Program-made: the position numbers and the translations under genes
The notes under the pieces: model-generated
The model's input: the letters and a program-made list of their open reading frames with translations, nothing else
What the model was told of the DNA's origin: nothing
The model's database searches: none
Shown here: positions 29,345 through 39,517 of the stretch, one piece after another
Layout of the letters: the number at the start of each line of letters is the position of its first letter
Position numbering within the stretch: position 1 is the stretch's first letter
NCBI RefSeq assembly: GCF_029866485.1
Contig: NZ_CP092332.1
Coordinates: forward strand, 2,474,340-2,538,339
Reading direction: 5' to 3'
Length of the DNA: 64,000 nt
From: Flavobacterium keumense
GTDB lineage: Bacteria > Bacteroidota > Bacteroidia > Flavobacteriales > Flavobacteriaceae

Positions 29345-29797
29345 TTACTCAATACTCTCAATACAATAGTGAGTCCCATTAATCTCAAAAGTAAACCCAA
29401 TTGGATTGCCCATCAATTTACTTCCCAAAGGCGATTGTGGCGACAAGGCAATCACATTTACTCCTTCAATAGCAATCTTAGGCAAGGCGACACTGAGGTA
29501 CAAATAAATACTATTGGCTTTAACCAAACTCCCCAGAGCAATCGTTTCTGTTACTTTTAACGGATCCATTTTATCTAAAATAGCTTTTTGAGCTAAGACT
29601 TCGCTCAATTTATGATTCAGTTTTTCTTGTTCGATATGCATCATCGACAAAGCCGTTTCGTGCTTATCTCCAGCAGAACCTTTGGCATCGTTTTTAGAAT
29701 CTTCCGTCAAGGCCGAAATCATATCCCGAAAGACATCTATTCGATCTTGAACCAACTGTAAATAATAGGTGTGCGTTTTTTGTTTGAAAGTGGTCAA
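29345..29797 (-). CDS. GreA/GreB-like protein
   Basis: A 150-residue cytoplasmic protein. Residues about 8-75 form a long charged helix or coiled coil (RIDVFRDMISALTEDSKND, HETALSMMHIEQEKLNHKL). The C-terminal part has a small beta domain with LSPQSPLGSKLMGNPIG, resembling the SPxG-type region of the GreA/GreB C-terminal domain. This resembles the transcript-cleavage factor plan; relatives are often left as hypothetical or misnamed. It is last gene of the TPR/PhzF/barrel operon (12-bp gap). Its activity is inferred, not shown. Confidence 0.6.
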   Translation of the reverse strand: MTTFKQKTHTYYLQLVQDRIDVFRDMISALTEDSKNDAKGSAGDKHETALSMMHIEQEKLNHKLSEVLAQKAILDKMDPLKVTETIALGSLVKANSIYLYLSVALPKIAIEGVNVIALSPQSPLGSKLMGNPIGFTFEINGTHYCIESIE

Positions 29798-29809
29798 AGT
29801 AGAATCGTA

Positions 29810-31576
29810 TTAAAAATCAAATTTATAATTCGCACCCAATACCACTTGAAATCCTTGAACCGGGTAGTTCAACCATTTTTGATACGCTTGATTAACAATG
29901 TTATTGGCTTTCAAAAAGGCAGTCAATCGTTCACTATGTTTGTACCCCACATGAGCATTCAAATCAATATACGATTTTAAAGTCGTTGGAACATAAGTTG
30001 GCGGATAAACATAAATCAAATCAGTATTGATTTGTAGATCTTTTCGGGAACCCACAAAAAACACATCCGCACCAGCGTACCATTTTGTGTTTATGGTATA
30101 ATCTAGATTCGCATTCAATTGTATCGCTGGTAAATTCCATGCTTCGGCTTGTGTTTTTGTATTATAAACAGACAACGTACCATTGGCACCAAAATGAATC
30201 GCTTCGGTAATATCCGCTTTCAATTCACCAAAGAAGCGTAGTGTTTTTACATTGTCATAGACCACTTGTAACGAATTTCCATACGCATAGGGTCCGTAGT
30301 TGAAATTAGCCGAAAAATCATTACTTTTAAACAAGGCTTTGTTATTCTCATCTACAAAAGAACCTCTAATATTATAGCTTATATTATCTGCCAATTTACC
30401 TTTTAAACCAGCAAAAACATCATACTTTTTGTTGGTTGGCGCAATTTGTAAAGTAGGCGACAAAAACGGATTTTCGTCCACAAAATTCAAATAGGAATTT
30501 TGGTCTAACCCACCTTCAGCTCCGGTATAGAAAATCATTAAATCACCCACTATTTTATGAGAGGCTGTAACTTGCGGATACAGAAATAACTTGTTGTTTC
30601 TATTTTTGGTATCCAAACTATAGTACAATCCCAAACCTAAATGTAGGGTCCAATTGTCTTTTTCCAATTCATAACTTGGCGAAAGTCCGAAATTAGTATA
30701 TCCATATTCTAATGGTTCCGAATTAGTTCGGGTGTAATTATTCTCAAATTTTCCTCCCAAATAATCCACAATAGCGTTCAATTTTATTTGTTTTCCAAAA
30801 GCAGGAAATTGAAACGACGGTTTAGCATAGAATCTATTTTCAGACGAACCGAAAGCATCTGAAAAATGAGCAAATTTAAAACTTGAAGCCTCCAAAATGC
30901 TCTCATCAAATTCTATTTTAGAGTCTAATGTAATGGTGTTATACGATTGTTTTGGATTGATTCCTGCTACTATAATATCATGAATAGTTGGCGTCAATGC
31001 GTCCATAAAATTAGTTGGCAATCCATACCAATGATAAATCTGATTTTGATAGCCTAAATTAATATTCCAAGACAATTCTTTTGCTTCGGCACCATAGGTT
31101 AGATCTAATGAAGTATCATAAAACGAATTATCTAAGGCTACGCCTTTTATTCCTCCCTGAGAGGAAAGATGACGCAACATTCCCGCCACATATTCTTCCG
31201 AATTCAAATCTTGAGTAGCGAATAACTCTGCATTCAAAGTCCCGAAGTTACCTCCTCCAAAAGTGGCATAACTTTTATAAAAACGACCAATTTCTTCCTT
31301 ATCTACATTTTCAGCACCACCCTTTGAAGGTGTAAAAGTAGAAGCCACTGGGAAAGAAAAAATACTGTACTTCACCGTTTCTTTTGCAGTGATTCCTTCC
31401 TCATTTAAAGCAGGTGTTTCTTTTATTTTAAACGCATCCGAAATAGTTGGCGTATATGATTTTACCACATTTACTTCTTCCGTTCGCATTTTGTCTTGTT
31501 TTTTTTGTGCCAAAGCCAATGAACTCCATGCTAAACTAAGCGCCAATACTGTATATTTCAAATTATTTTTTCTCAT
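29810..31576 (-). CDS. Outer-membrane beta-barrel protein, TonB-receptor-like without plug
   Basis: A 588-residue protein. The start is the ATG at 31576 (MRKNNLKYTVLALSLAWSS), a signal peptide cleaved near SLALAQ; a longer open frame to 31732 overlaps the upstream gene and is rejected. After a short EEVNVVKSYTPTISDAFKI stretch, the rest is aromatic-rich alternating strands ending YKFDF, typical of an outer-membrane barrel. No plug domain is visible, so it is not a complete receptor. It is encoded with a periplasmic TPR protein, suggesting the two form an envelope complex (inference). Confidence 0.78.
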   Translation of the reverse strand: MRKNNLKYTVLALSLAWSSLALAQKKQDKMRTEEVNVVKSYTPTISDAFKIKETPALNEEGITAKETVKYSIFSFPVASTFTPSKGGAENVDKEEIGRFYKSYATFGGGNFGTLNAELFATQDLNSEEYVAGMLRHLSSQGGIKGVALDNSFYDTSLDLTYGAEAKELSWNINLGYQNQIYHWYGLPTNFMDALTPTIHDIIVAGINPKQSYNTITLDSKIEFDESILEASSFKFAHFSDAFGSSENRFYAKPSFQFPAFGKQIKLNAIVDYLGGKFENNYTRTNSEPLEYGYTNFGLSPSYELEKDNWTLHLGLGLYYSLDTKNRNNKLFLYPQVTASHKIVGDLMIFYTGAEGGLDQNSYLNFVDENPFLSPTLQIAPTNKKYDVFAGLKGKLADNISYNIRGSFVDENNKALFKSNDFSANFNYGPYAYGNSLQVVYDNVKTLRFFGELKADITEAIHFGANGTLSVYNTKTQAEAWNLPAIQLNANLDYTINTKWYAGADVFFVGSRKDLQINTDLIYVYPPTYVPTTLKSYIDLNAHVGYKHSERLTAFLKANNIVNQAYQKWLNYPVQGFQVVLGANYKFDF

Positions 31577-31622
31577 ATTCTTTATTATTAAACCAACTGT
31601 GAATAGCCGTTTTATTAAAAAA

Positions 31623-32486
31623 TTAAACCTCCCATTCTCCTTTTGCGATGAATTGTGTTTTCCCACCAATTTTAATTTCGAAATGATCTTGACTCCATTT
31701 TCCATCAAAATATATTCTTGAAGGACGTCCAATATAATCTCCCTGCTGGTTTATTATTTGCAAATCAGATTGATAATATTTCAACAAAAATGCCTGTAAA
31801 CAAGTACTCGCACTCCCTGTTGCTGCATCTTCCTTCAATTGATTGTTTTCCAAATACAACATTCTACTGAACAAATTTCCGTCTTCTAAATAAAAAAAGT
31901 ACAACGCCCTAAAATTAGTTTTACAATTCAAATGCAACCATTCGTTCATCTTGGCGGTATTCAATTCCAAATGAGCCAATGCTTCTTTATTTTGAAGCGG
32001 AACCATTACAAAGGCACTCCCAGTGCTTACTTCTTGAATGGGAAAATCCGTAGAGAAATCAGTTCTTTTTAAATTACTAAATTCTAAAAAACCCTCTGGT
32101 TGAAACGTGTCAAAAAACTCCGGTTGAGCTGATTGCAACCACACTAAATCTCCTTCTTGAGAAACCGGAATAGTCCCCACCGGAACGCTAAGGTTGATAT
32201 TGTTAGGATTAGTGGAATAGATTCTATTCATCAGCACCCACGAGGTTCCAATAATGGGGTGACCTGCAAATTTCATTTCAAACTCTGGGGTAAATATTCG
32301 AATCTCAGCTGTATTGTTTTCAGCATCCAGTTGCGTGATAAACGTACTCTCGGCAAAATTAATTTCGCTAGCAATAGCCTGCATTTGTTCTGTAGTCAAG
32401 TTGTGAGCATTTTCAAAAACAGCTAATTGATTTCCTGCATACTTTTCTTCAGCGAAAACATCTACTATATAAAATGGTAATTTCAT
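31623..32486 (-). CDS. PhzF family isomerase/epimerase
   Basis: A 287-residue cytoplasmic protein of the PhzF/diaminopimelate-epimerase-like fold. It begins LPFYIVDVFAEEKYAGNQLAV. ASEINFAESTFI carries the conserved catalytic Glu, FAGHPIIGT is the first signature, and EDAATGSAST is the second anion-binding loop. The substrate is unknown; most bacterial members are outside phenazine pathways. It is placed 4 bp after the TPR gene and 46 bp before the barrel gene, apparently in one operon with no obvious functional link. Confidence 0.9.
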   Translation of the reverse strand: MKLPFYIVDVFAEEKYAGNQLAVFENAHNLTTEQMQAIASEINFAESTFITQLDAENNTAEIRIFTPEFEMKFAGHPIIGTSWVLMNRIYSTNPNNINLSVPVGTIPVSQEGDLVWLQSAQPEFFDTFQPEGFLEFSNLKRTDFSTDFPIQEVSTGSAFVMVPLQNKEALAHLELNTAKMNEWLHLNCKTNFRALYFFYLEDGNLFSRMLYLENNQLKEDAATGSASTCLQAFLLKYYQSDLQIINQQGDYIGRPSRIYFDGKWSQDHFEIKIGGKTQFIAKGEWEV

Positions 32487-32490
32487 AGAA

Positions 32491-35400
32491 TTAATTAGTG
32501 ATTGACGAATTGGTTTTAGATTCCTCCGCTTTTATCGTTTCCAAATCTTTTTGGGCTTGAGCCACAACCTCAGGAAAATCCGTAAAGTTTTTAATGATAG
32601 TTTCTAAAATATAGGTGGCTTGATAACTATCTTTCAAAGCATAAAAGTTAGTTGCCATTAACAACAACCCTTTGGCACCAAAATATTTGTAATCAGAATA
32701 ATTTTTGGCCAATTGTTGTATAGCTACATTGGAATCCTCAAACTTTCCTGCTTTATTTTTAAAATACGCATCATAATACAAGGCTTCTGCTCCCAATTCT
32801 CCTTGAGCAGTCATCAATTTTTCGTAGCCCGATTTCGCTTTTGCTTCATCGCCTGTTTCCATTGCAGAACGCGCCACTACAATTTGCGCATCGCTTTTAA
32901 CATCGGCCTCTGTCTTCGGATTTTCTAGTACTTTTTCAGCATACACCACCGCGTTAGCATAATCCTTTTTATCGTAATACAATTTCATCAAATTGGCTTG
33001 AGCAAAGGTTTTGTTTTGCAACAAATCCGCTTCAGTTTCAATTCGAGATAAAACTACAATTGCCTTTTCTACTTCTTTTGCTTTCAAGAAAATTTCAGCT
33101 AATCGCATTAAAGACGGCTCTGTAAACTCGTTTCGTGGCTCCGCAATTACATATTCATAATTGGGTATTGATTTTTCCTCTGACCCATTTGAATATTGGG
33201 ATTGCGCCAAATAAAAATGAGCCTGCAAGGCGTGAATCCCTTTTGGGAATGCGGTCAAATACGCTCCAAATCCAGTGATTGCTTGACTAGTGTTACTTTG
33301 TTGGTATTGTTTCTCGGCAGACTCATACGTATCATTATCCAAATCGGCATCCGAAACAGCTACGAAATCTAGCGTACGAACCCAAGAAGCATATTCATCT
33401 ACTTTTCCATTTTCAACATAAATTAATCGAGCGGTGGAAACGGCTTCTAAAGCTTCTGCCGATTTTGGAAACGCGGCCACAACCTGCTTGAATTTTGCTA
33501 TAGCTTGGGTGTCTTTATCTGCGTTATAATACACCAAACCTTGTCTCAAAATAGATTTAGACACAAATGAACCATTTTCAAACTCTTTAATCAATTGATC
33601 GTAAGTTGCAATGGCTTTCTCGTCTTTATTCTCGGTCACATAAGTATTTCCTAATTCAAACAACGCATCATCTCGGTATTCTGATTTAGGGTAAAGTTGT
33701 AAAAACGACACCAAGTTCTCGATTTTTTTCTCATTTTTACCTACAAAACCATACGAAATGGCTCTTTGATAAAAAGCATAATCAGCATCAACACCCTTCT
33801 GCTCAATTACTTTGGCATAAGCCTCCATAGCCGGCCAATATTTTGAAGTTACAAATCGACAATCTGCTAAACGCAAATAGGCATCGTTCATACGCACCTT
33901 GTCAGTCCCTTTTTCGATTTGTTTTTGAAAATAATTTCCTGCTTGGTCGTATTCTTTCATTTTGAAGTACGCATAAGCTATATTGTAGTTGCAATTTTTA
34001 AATTCAGCAGTGTTGATCGCTTCAGCAAAACTTATAAACTGTTTGAATGTCAATAACGCATTTTTAAAATCATCCAATACAAATTGAGTTTCTCCTTTCC
34101 AAAACGTAGCTCTTGCTGTAATCAAAGCGTCTTTTTGTTGACCAATTGCTTTTTCAAATCGCTCTAACGCTTCTTTGTATTCTCCATCGGTAAAGGATTG
34201 CAAACCACTATAAAACAGCACTTTTTGATAGGCCAACTTGTTTTCTTGAGTGCCTTTTTTCTCTAAAATTGCCAAAGCTTCTTTATAATTCTTAGAAGAA
34301 ATATAAGAATCAATTAATAATTTTTCAATCGCCGACTGATTTGAATTTTGAGGATAGCGTTCCAAAAAAGCCATCAAAATAGCAGGGACACTTTCGTACG
34401 AATTACCTATTTCGTAACTCAATTTTGCATAATTCAAACTCGATTCTTCTTTTAACGAAGCATCAAAATCCATTTCAGAAGCATTTTTAAACGCATTTAA
34501 CGCTTCTTGCTTTTTGTCCAAATGCAAATAACTCTGACCTAAATGATAATAGCCATTTTGCGCTACAAAATCTTTTCCATCAATAATTTTATTGAATTGC
34601 GAAACCGCTTCCTGAAACTCTTTTTGTTGGTAGTACGCAAATCCTAACTGGTAAAAATCAACATTCGTCCATTTTCCATTTTTTCCTTTGTATAATTTCA
34701 AATACTGAATTGCTTTTTCATATTCTTTCAAATTGAAATAGCTTTCACCAATAATTTTATTCAATTCGGATTGTTCTGCCAGTGTCGATTTAGCCATTGC
34801 TTGTTCTCCCAAATCAATCGCTTTTTGGAAATTTCCTTGCTTAAAATTCATATCCGATTGATAATACGACATGCGCTCTTTGTATTTCCCTTCGGTAGCA
34901 ACTGCGTCAAAATATTGAGTTGCTCGCTTATAATCATCTCCTTCATAAGCCATAAAACCTAAATAGTATTTGGCTTGCGAACCGTAATTTGGCGTATTCA
35001 ATACCTTATTCAAATAGATTGAGGCTTCTTTTTTGTTTTTAGCAACAAAAAAACTGTATCCTTTTTGGAAATTGTATTTTTCGCTTTCGTTAGCTCCCAA
35101 ATACATTTCATCTACTTTTTCATACCAAGACAAGGCTTTTTCGTAATTTTCTTGTTGAAAATAAAAATGACCTAGTTCAACATAGGCTTGATTTCTCTTC
35201 GTACTCGTTGGATAATCCGAAACAAAGCGTTCCATCAAACTCCCTGCACTAGGTTGACGTTCGCGAATAGCACACATGGCGGTATAATACAAACAATCCG
35301 ACAAGACTTCTTGATTCGCTGAATTTGTTTTGATGCGATCAAAAACTAATTTTGCAGATGCATATTGACCCGCAGTATATAACGAAACTGCCGTTTCAAA

Positions 35401-35499
35401 ATCTTTTGAATTAGAATTATATATAGTTGATTTTTGAGCTGAAACCGATAAAGTTCCCCAAAAAAGTAGGGTGAATAAAATCCCAGAGAGTGTACGCAT
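32491..35499 (-). CDS. Large periplasmic tetratricopeptide-repeat protein
   Basis: A 1002-residue protein with signal peptide 1-21 (cleavage near SVSAQ), then TPR helical pairs along nearly its entire length. Units are seen, for example, as AYVELGHFYFQQENYEKALSWYEKV, VDFYQLGFAYYQQKEFQEAVSQFNKI and ALFELGNTYVTENKDEKAIATY. It has no transmembrane segment after the signal, so it is periplasmic or surface-attached and a protein-binding scaffold. It is first gene of a four-gene operon with a consensus promoter box at 35520-35527. The partner is probably the barrel protein two genes downstream (inference). Confidence 0.88.
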   Translation of the reverse strand: MRTLSGILFTLLFWGTLSVSAQKSTIYNSNSKDFETAVSLYTAGQYASAKLVFDRIKTNSANQEVLSDCLYYTAMCAIRERQPSAGSLMERFVSDYPTSTKRNQAYVELGHFYFQQENYEKALSWYEKVDEMYLGANESEKYNFQKGYSFFVAKNKKEASIYLNKVLNTPNYGSQAKYYLGFMAYEGDDYKRATQYFDAVATEGKYKERMSYYQSDMNFKQGNFQKAIDLGEQAMAKSTLAEQSELNKIIGESYFNLKEYEKAIQYLKLYKGKNGKWTNVDFYQLGFAYYQQKEFQEAVSQFNKIIDGKDFVAQNGYYHLGQSYLHLDKKQEALNAFKNASEMDFDASLKEESSLNYAKLSYEIGNSYESVPAILMAFLERYPQNSNQSAIEKLLIDSYISSKNYKEALAILEKKGTQENKLAYQKVLFYSGLQSFTDGEYKEALERFEKAIGQQKDALITARATFWKGETQFVLDDFKNALLTFKQFISFAEAINTAEFKNCNYNIAYAYFKMKEYDQAGNYFQKQIEKGTDKVRMNDAYLRLADCRFVTSKYWPAMEAYAKVIEQKGVDADYAFYQRAISYGFVGKNEKKIENLVSFLQLYPKSEYRDDALFELGNTYVTENKDEKAIATYDQLIKEFENGSFVSKSILRQGLVYYNADKDTQAIAKFKQVVAAFPKSAEALEAVSTARLIYVENGKVDEYASWVRTLDFVAVSDADLDNDTYESAEKQYQQSNTSQAITGFGAYLTAFPKGIHALQAHFYLAQSQYSNGSEEKSIPNYEYVIAEPRNEFTEPSLMRLAEIFLKAKEVEKAIVVLSRIETEADLLQNKTFAQANLMKLYYDKKDYANAVVYAEKVLENPKTEADVKSDAQIVVARSAMETGDEAKAKSGYEKLMTAQGELGAEALYYDAYFKNKAGKFEDSNVAIQQLAKNYSDYKYFGAKGLLLMATNFYALKDSYQATYILETIIKNFTDFPEVVAQAQKDLETIKAEESKTNSSITN

Positions 35500-35519
35500 T
35501 ATACTATTTATTTAAAATT

Positions 35520-35527
35520 CAAATGTA
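35520..35527 (-). promoter_or_regulatory. -7 box for the TPR operon
   Basis: The minus strand reads TACATTTG (TANNTTTG), about 20 bp before the ATG at 35499. Confidence 0.5.
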
Positions 35528-35613
35528 TCATATTATATAGCGTATAACGAAATGGTTTTAGTATTTATTATGAACAATTGTTTTAACAAAAAATAAAAAA
35601 AATTGCGCTAGAT

Positions 35614-35640
35614 AATTGATAATTGCCAATTGATAATTAC
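35614..35640. repeat. Degenerate heptamer tandem repeat upstream of ftsE
   Basis: Units AATTGAT, AATTGCC, AATTGAT and AATTACT follow in exact 7-bp phase. Confidence 0.7.
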
Positions 35641-35666
35641 TTTTACCACATAAACAAATGCAAATT

Positions 35667-36350
35667 ATGTCACAGTCCATTTTATCTTTACGAAACGCTA
35701 CTATCTATCAAGAAGGAAAAACCATTTTATCTGACGTAAACCTTGAAGTAAAACAAGGGGAATTCATTTATGTTATTGGAAAAACAGGCTCAGGTAAAAG
35801 TAGTTTATTAAAGACTTTGTATGCCGATTTAGAGCTAAAAGAAGGTGCTGGACATATCGTAGATTTTGATTTGGCTACTTTAAAAGAAGACGATATTCCT
35901 TTTTTGAGAAGAAAAATCGGAATTGTTTTCCAAGATTTCAAATTACTCCCAGACCGTACCGTAAAAGACAATATGCTTTTTGTTTTGAAAGCAACAGGCT
36001 GGACAGACAACACTGAAATGCTTCAAAAAATAGACGAAGTATTAGATAAAGTGGGAATGAAAGATTTTGCCAATAAAATGCCACACCAACTATCTGGTGG
36101 AGAACAACAACGTGTTGCTATTGCAAGAGCCTTATTGAATGACCCTGAATTAATTTTAGCAGACGAACCAACCGGTAACTTGGACCCACAAACCAGTGCC
36201 GAAGTGTTGGAAGTACTTCGCAAAATCAATGAAAATGGAAAAACCGTTTTGATGTCAACTCACGATTATGCATTGTTAGTCAAATTCCCTTTTAAAACAT
36301 TAAAATGTGAAGATGCTAAAATTTTTGAAGTAGTTCAAAAAACGGCCTAA
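35667..36350 (+). CDS. ftsE: Cell-division ABC transporter ATP-binding protein FtsE
   Basis: A 227-residue ABC ATPase, with an alternative ATG 9 bp upstream at 35658. Walker A is GKTGSGKSS, the Q-loop IVFQDFKLLPDRTVKDN is characteristic of FtsE, the signature is LSGGEQQRVAIARAL, Walker B is LILADEPTGNLD, and the H-loop is STHD. FtsE works with FtsX at the divisome to activate cell-wall hydrolysis; no ftsX is adjacent here. It leads a plus-strand run with the methyltransferase 5 bp downstream. The heptamer repeat lies just before its likely promoter. Confidence 0.9.
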   Translation: MSQSILSLRNATIYQEGKTILSDVNLEVKQGEFIYVIGKTGSGKSSLLKTLYADLELKEGAGHIVDFDLATLKEDDIPFLRRKIGIVFQDFKLLPDRTVKDNMLFVLKATGWTDNTEMLQKIDEVLDKVGMKDFANKMPHQLSGGEQQRVAIARALLNDPELILADEPTGNLDPQTSAEVLEVLRKINENGKTVLMSTHDYALLVKFPFKTLKCEDAKIFEVVQKTA

Positions 36351-36355
36351 TTCCA

Positions 36356-37141
36356 ATGAAGCAAATTAGCTCCGTACAAAATCCATTTATCAAATCATTA
36401 GTGCTATTGCAGGAAAAAGCAAAAGCACGCAAGCAAACAGGTACTTTTTTAATTGAAGGACAACGCGAAATCAGTATTGCGATTAAAGGGGGATACCAAA
36501 TCGAAACAGTCCTTTTTTTACCTGAAATTTGCACTGAAAAAGAAGCATATCAATTGGCTCAAAATGCCGAATTAATAGAAATCAACAAAGAGGTCTTTCA
36601 AAAATTAGCCTATCGAGATACAACCGAAGGGATTTTGGCTGTAGCCAAAACCAAATCAACCTTGTTATCTGATTTACAATTATCCGAAAACCCATTAATT
36701 TTAGTCGCTGAAGCTCCTGAAAAACCAGGAAACATCGGGGCTTTATTGCGCACCGCTGACGCCGCAAATTTAGATGCAGTTATTATTGCCAATCCCAAAA
36801 GCGATTTGTACAATCCTAATATTGTCCGTTCCAGTGTAGGGTGTTTGTTTACCAATCAAATCGCCACTGGAACTACTGCTGAAATCATTACTTTTTTAAA
36901 AGAAAAAAACATTAGTTTTTATTGTGCAACCCTACAAAATTCTAATGGATACCATTTAGAAAATTACACCACACCCACCGCGTTAGTTGTTGGAACCGAA
37001 GCTACTGGTTTAACCCAAGAATGGCGCAATGCTGCTACACAAAACATTATTATTCCAATGCAAGGCGAAATTGATTCTATGAACGTCTCTGTTGCTGCAG
37101 CTATTTTAATTTTTGAAGCCAAAAGACAACGAGGTTTTTAA
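36356..37141 (+). CDS. SpoU/TrmH-family RNA methyltransferase
   Basis: A 261-residue SAM-dependent 2'-O-ribose methyltransferase of the SPOUT knot class. The N-terminal substrate-binding domain (about 1-95) contains FLIEGQREISIA. The catalytic domain has EKPGNIGALLRTADAA (motif 1), LVVGTEATGLT (motif 2) and PMQGEIDSMNVSVAAAILIFEA (motif 3), with trefoil-knot SAM binding. The target rRNA or tRNA nucleotide cannot be deduced. It is spaced 5 bp from ftsE. Confidence 0.92.
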   Translation: MKQISSVQNPFIKSLVLLQEKAKARKQTGTFLIEGQREISIAIKGGYQIETVLFLPEICTEKEAYQLAQNAELIEINKEVFQKLAYRDTTEGILAVAKTKSTLLSDLQLSENPLILVAEAPEKPGNIGALLRTADAANLDAVIIANPKSDLYNPNIVRSSVGCLFTNQIATGTTAEIITFLKEKNISFYCATLQNSNGYHLENYTTPTALVVGTEATGLTQEWRNAATQNIIIPMQGEIDSMNVSVAAAILIFEAKRQRGF

Positions 37142-37223
37142 ATTATCAATCAAAAATATTCTCTTAATTCACTTGTGTAATTGCTCGGTTTTTTCTATTT
37201 TTAGAAATTGAACCCCGCCTACC

Positions 37224-39443
37224 ATGACTGAAATAGATATCGAAAAAGAAAACAAGGCCATTGCCCAAGAATACAAGGAGTTACTTCGAATTAGCTACCA
37301 AACGCTAACTGATAGTGACAAGAAATTGATTCGTAAAGCTTTTGACGTTGCCGTTGATGCACACAAAGATCAAAGAAGAAAATCAGGCGAAGCCTATATT
37401 TTTCACCCCATTGCTGTGGCTAAAATTGTGGCATCTGAAATTGGTTTGGGCGCTACTTCGATTGCCGCTGCCTTATTGCATGATGTAGTAGAAGACACGC
37501 CAATTACTGTTGAGGATATTGAACGCCTTTTCAATCCGAAAGTAGCACAAATGGTCGAAGGATTGACCAAAATTTCGTTGGTTCAAAAAGATTTAAACGC
37601 TTCTATACAAGCTGAAAATTTTAGAAAAATGATTCTAACACTCAACGATGATGTTCGAGTGATTTTAATCAAACTCGCAGACCGTTTGCACAATATGCAA
37701 ACTATGGAATCCATGCGAGAAGACAAACAAACTAAAATTGCCTCAGAAACCTTATATATTTATGCCCCTCTCGCCCATCGATTAGGCTTGTATAACATCA
37801 AAACCAAGCTGGAAGATTTAGGGTTAAAATACACCGAACCTGCTATATACAAAGACATATTAAGCAAAATTAAAGAAACTAAGGAAGAACAAGACGCTTA
37901 CATCAAAGACATTTCAGACATTCTAAAAAAGTCATTAGACGAAGAAGGAATTGAATACACCATCAAGGGACGCCCCAAATCGATTTATTCGATTCGTAGA
38001 AAAATGAAGGCACAAGGCGTTAGTTTCGACGAAGTCTATGACAAATTTGCTTTGCGAATTGTGTATAAATCAAATCCGCACGACGAGAAATTTTTAGCCT
38101 GGAAAATCTATTCCATTGTAACCGACCATTACCGCCCAAGTCCGAGCCGCTTGCGAGATTGGATTTCATCTCCAAAATCAACCGGCTATGAAGCTCTCCA
38201 CATTACCGTAATGGGGCCTAAAGGACGCTGGGTAGAAATTCAAGTTCGAAGTGAACGCATGGACGAAATTGCTGAAAAAGGCTACGCTGCCCATTACAAG
38301 TATAAAAACGGAGCTACCGAAGAAAGCGGCTTAGATGTTTGGCTGAACTTATTGCGTGAAGCTTTGGAAAATGCCGAAACCAATGCGGTTGACTTTGTAG
38401 AAGATTTCAAAATGAATTTGTATTCCAAAGAAATTTTTGTGTTTACGCCAAAAGGAGACATTAAATCCTTACCCAAAGGAGCTACTTCTCTCGATTTTGC
38501 ATTTGGAATTCACTCTGAAATTGGAATTCGCACCCGCGGAACTCGGGTTAATGGGAAATTGGTTCCGCTTAACTACGAATTAAAAAGTGGGGATCAAATT
38601 GAAGTGATTACTTCTCCTAACCAGAAACCAACAACACATTGGTTAGATTTTGTAACTACAGCACGAGCCAAAACTAAAATAAAAAATGTTCTTAATGAAG
38701 ACACCAAAAAAATAGGAGAAGAAGGAAAAGAATTATTAAGTCGGAAACTAAAACACTTAAAAATAACTTTAAACGAGAAAACCGTTAACGAGTTGGTCAA
38801 TTTTTTCAAACTTAAAACTAGTTTGGATTTATTTTACCGCGTTGGTATTGGAGCGATTGAAAACCAACAACTTAAAGATTATGCTGCGCAAAAAAGCAAT
38901 ACATTTATCAGTTTCTTCAAAAATAAAATCAAACGTAACACAACCACACCAGACGAAGAAATCAACAAACCTATCATCAATGCAAATTATGATATGTTGG
39001 TTTTTGGAAAAGAACACGACAAATTAGACTATAAATTTTCTCCTTGTTGCAGCCCAATTCCTGGAGATGATGTGTTTGGTTTCATAACCGTAAATGAAGG
39101 TATAAAAGTACACAAAAGCGATTGCCCTAATGCCATTGGTTTACAATCCAATTACGCTTACCGAATCATGGCTGCCAAATGGATTGATTCTAGCCAAGAA
39201 GAATTTAAAGCCATTATTAAGATCACTGGGATGGATTCGCTAGGATTAACTAATCAATTGACCAAAGTCATTTCAAACAATATGCATGTGAATATTCAAA
39301 GTATTTCATTGAGCACAGAAGCTGGAATTTTTGAAGGACAAGTCACCGTAGTAGTACAAAACAACACCATTTTGAAAAAATTAATCAACAACATTAAAAA
39401 AATAGAAGGTATTGAAAAAGTGAGTCGAGTATATACTTCGTAA
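37224..39443 (+). CDS. Bifunctional (p)ppGpp synthetase/hydrolase (RelA/SpoT)
   Basis: A 739-residue Rel enzyme controlling the stringent response. The HD hydrolase domain is intact ([31 protein letters not shown]). The synthetase domain has [13 protein letters not shown] and [24 protein letters not shown] domain ([18 protein letters not shown]), a helical region with the zinc-finger-like CCSPIPGDD, and a C-terminal ACT domain follow. Both catalytic domains look complete, so both synthesis and breakdown are expected. It lies between the methyltransferase and fur genes. Confidence 0.95.
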   Translation: MTEIDIEKENKAIAQEYKELLRISYQTLTDSDKKLIRKAFDVAVDAHKDQRRKSGEAYIFHPIAVAKIVASEIGLGATSIAAALLHDVVEDTPITVEDIERLFNPKVAQMVEGLTKISLVQKDLNASIQAENFRKMILTLNDDVRVILIKLADRLHNMQTMESMREDKQTKIASETLYIYAPLAHRLGLYNIKTKLEDLGLKYTEPAIYKDILSKIKETKEEQDAYIKDISDILKKSLDEEGIEYTIKGRPKSIYSIRRKMKAQGVSFDEVYDKFALRIVYKSNPHDEKFLAWKIYSIVTDHYRPSPSRLRDWISSPKSTGYEALHITVMGPKGRWVEIQVRSERMDEIAEKGYAAHYKYKNGATEESGLDVWLNLLREALENAETNAVDFVEDFKMNLYSKEIFVFTPKGDIKSLPKGATSLDFAFGIHSEIGIRTRGTRVNGKLVPLNYELKSGDQIEVITSPNQKPTTHWLDFVTTARAKTKIKNVLNEDTKKIGEEGKELLSRKLKHLKITLNEKTVNELVNFFKLKTSLDLFYRVGIGAIENQQLKDYAAQKSNTFISFFKNKIKRNTTTPDEEINKPIINANYDMLVFGKEHDKLDYKFSPCCSPIPGDDVFGFITVNEGIKVHKSDCPNAIGLQSNYAYRIMAAKWIDSSQEEFKAIIKITGMDSLGLTNQLTKVISNNMHVNIQSISLSTEAGIFEGQVTVVVQNNTILKKLINNIKKIEGIEKVSRVYTS

Positions 39444-39503
39444 TTGATTTTTCAACAAAAGACAAACTTATCAACGGAACTTTAGAGATTAAACAAAAAA
39501 AAT

Positions 39504-39511
39504 TATCTTTG
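39504..39511 (+). promoter_or_regulatory. -7 box for the Fur-family gene
   Basis: TATCTTTG (TANNTTTG) ends 6 bp before the ATG at 39518. The transcript would begin at or beside the start codon. Confidence 0.5.
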
Positions 39512-39517
39512 CAGGAT

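Noticed and set aside
27300-29345. Toxin-antitoxin or phage-defence module in the island
   Set aside because: The three genes are small membrane proteins with no recognisable toxin, nuclease, ATPase or antitoxin features.
29810-31732. N-terminally longer version of the outer-membrane barrel protein
   Set aside because: It would overlap the PhzF gene by about 110 bp and bury the signal peptide that starts at 31576.
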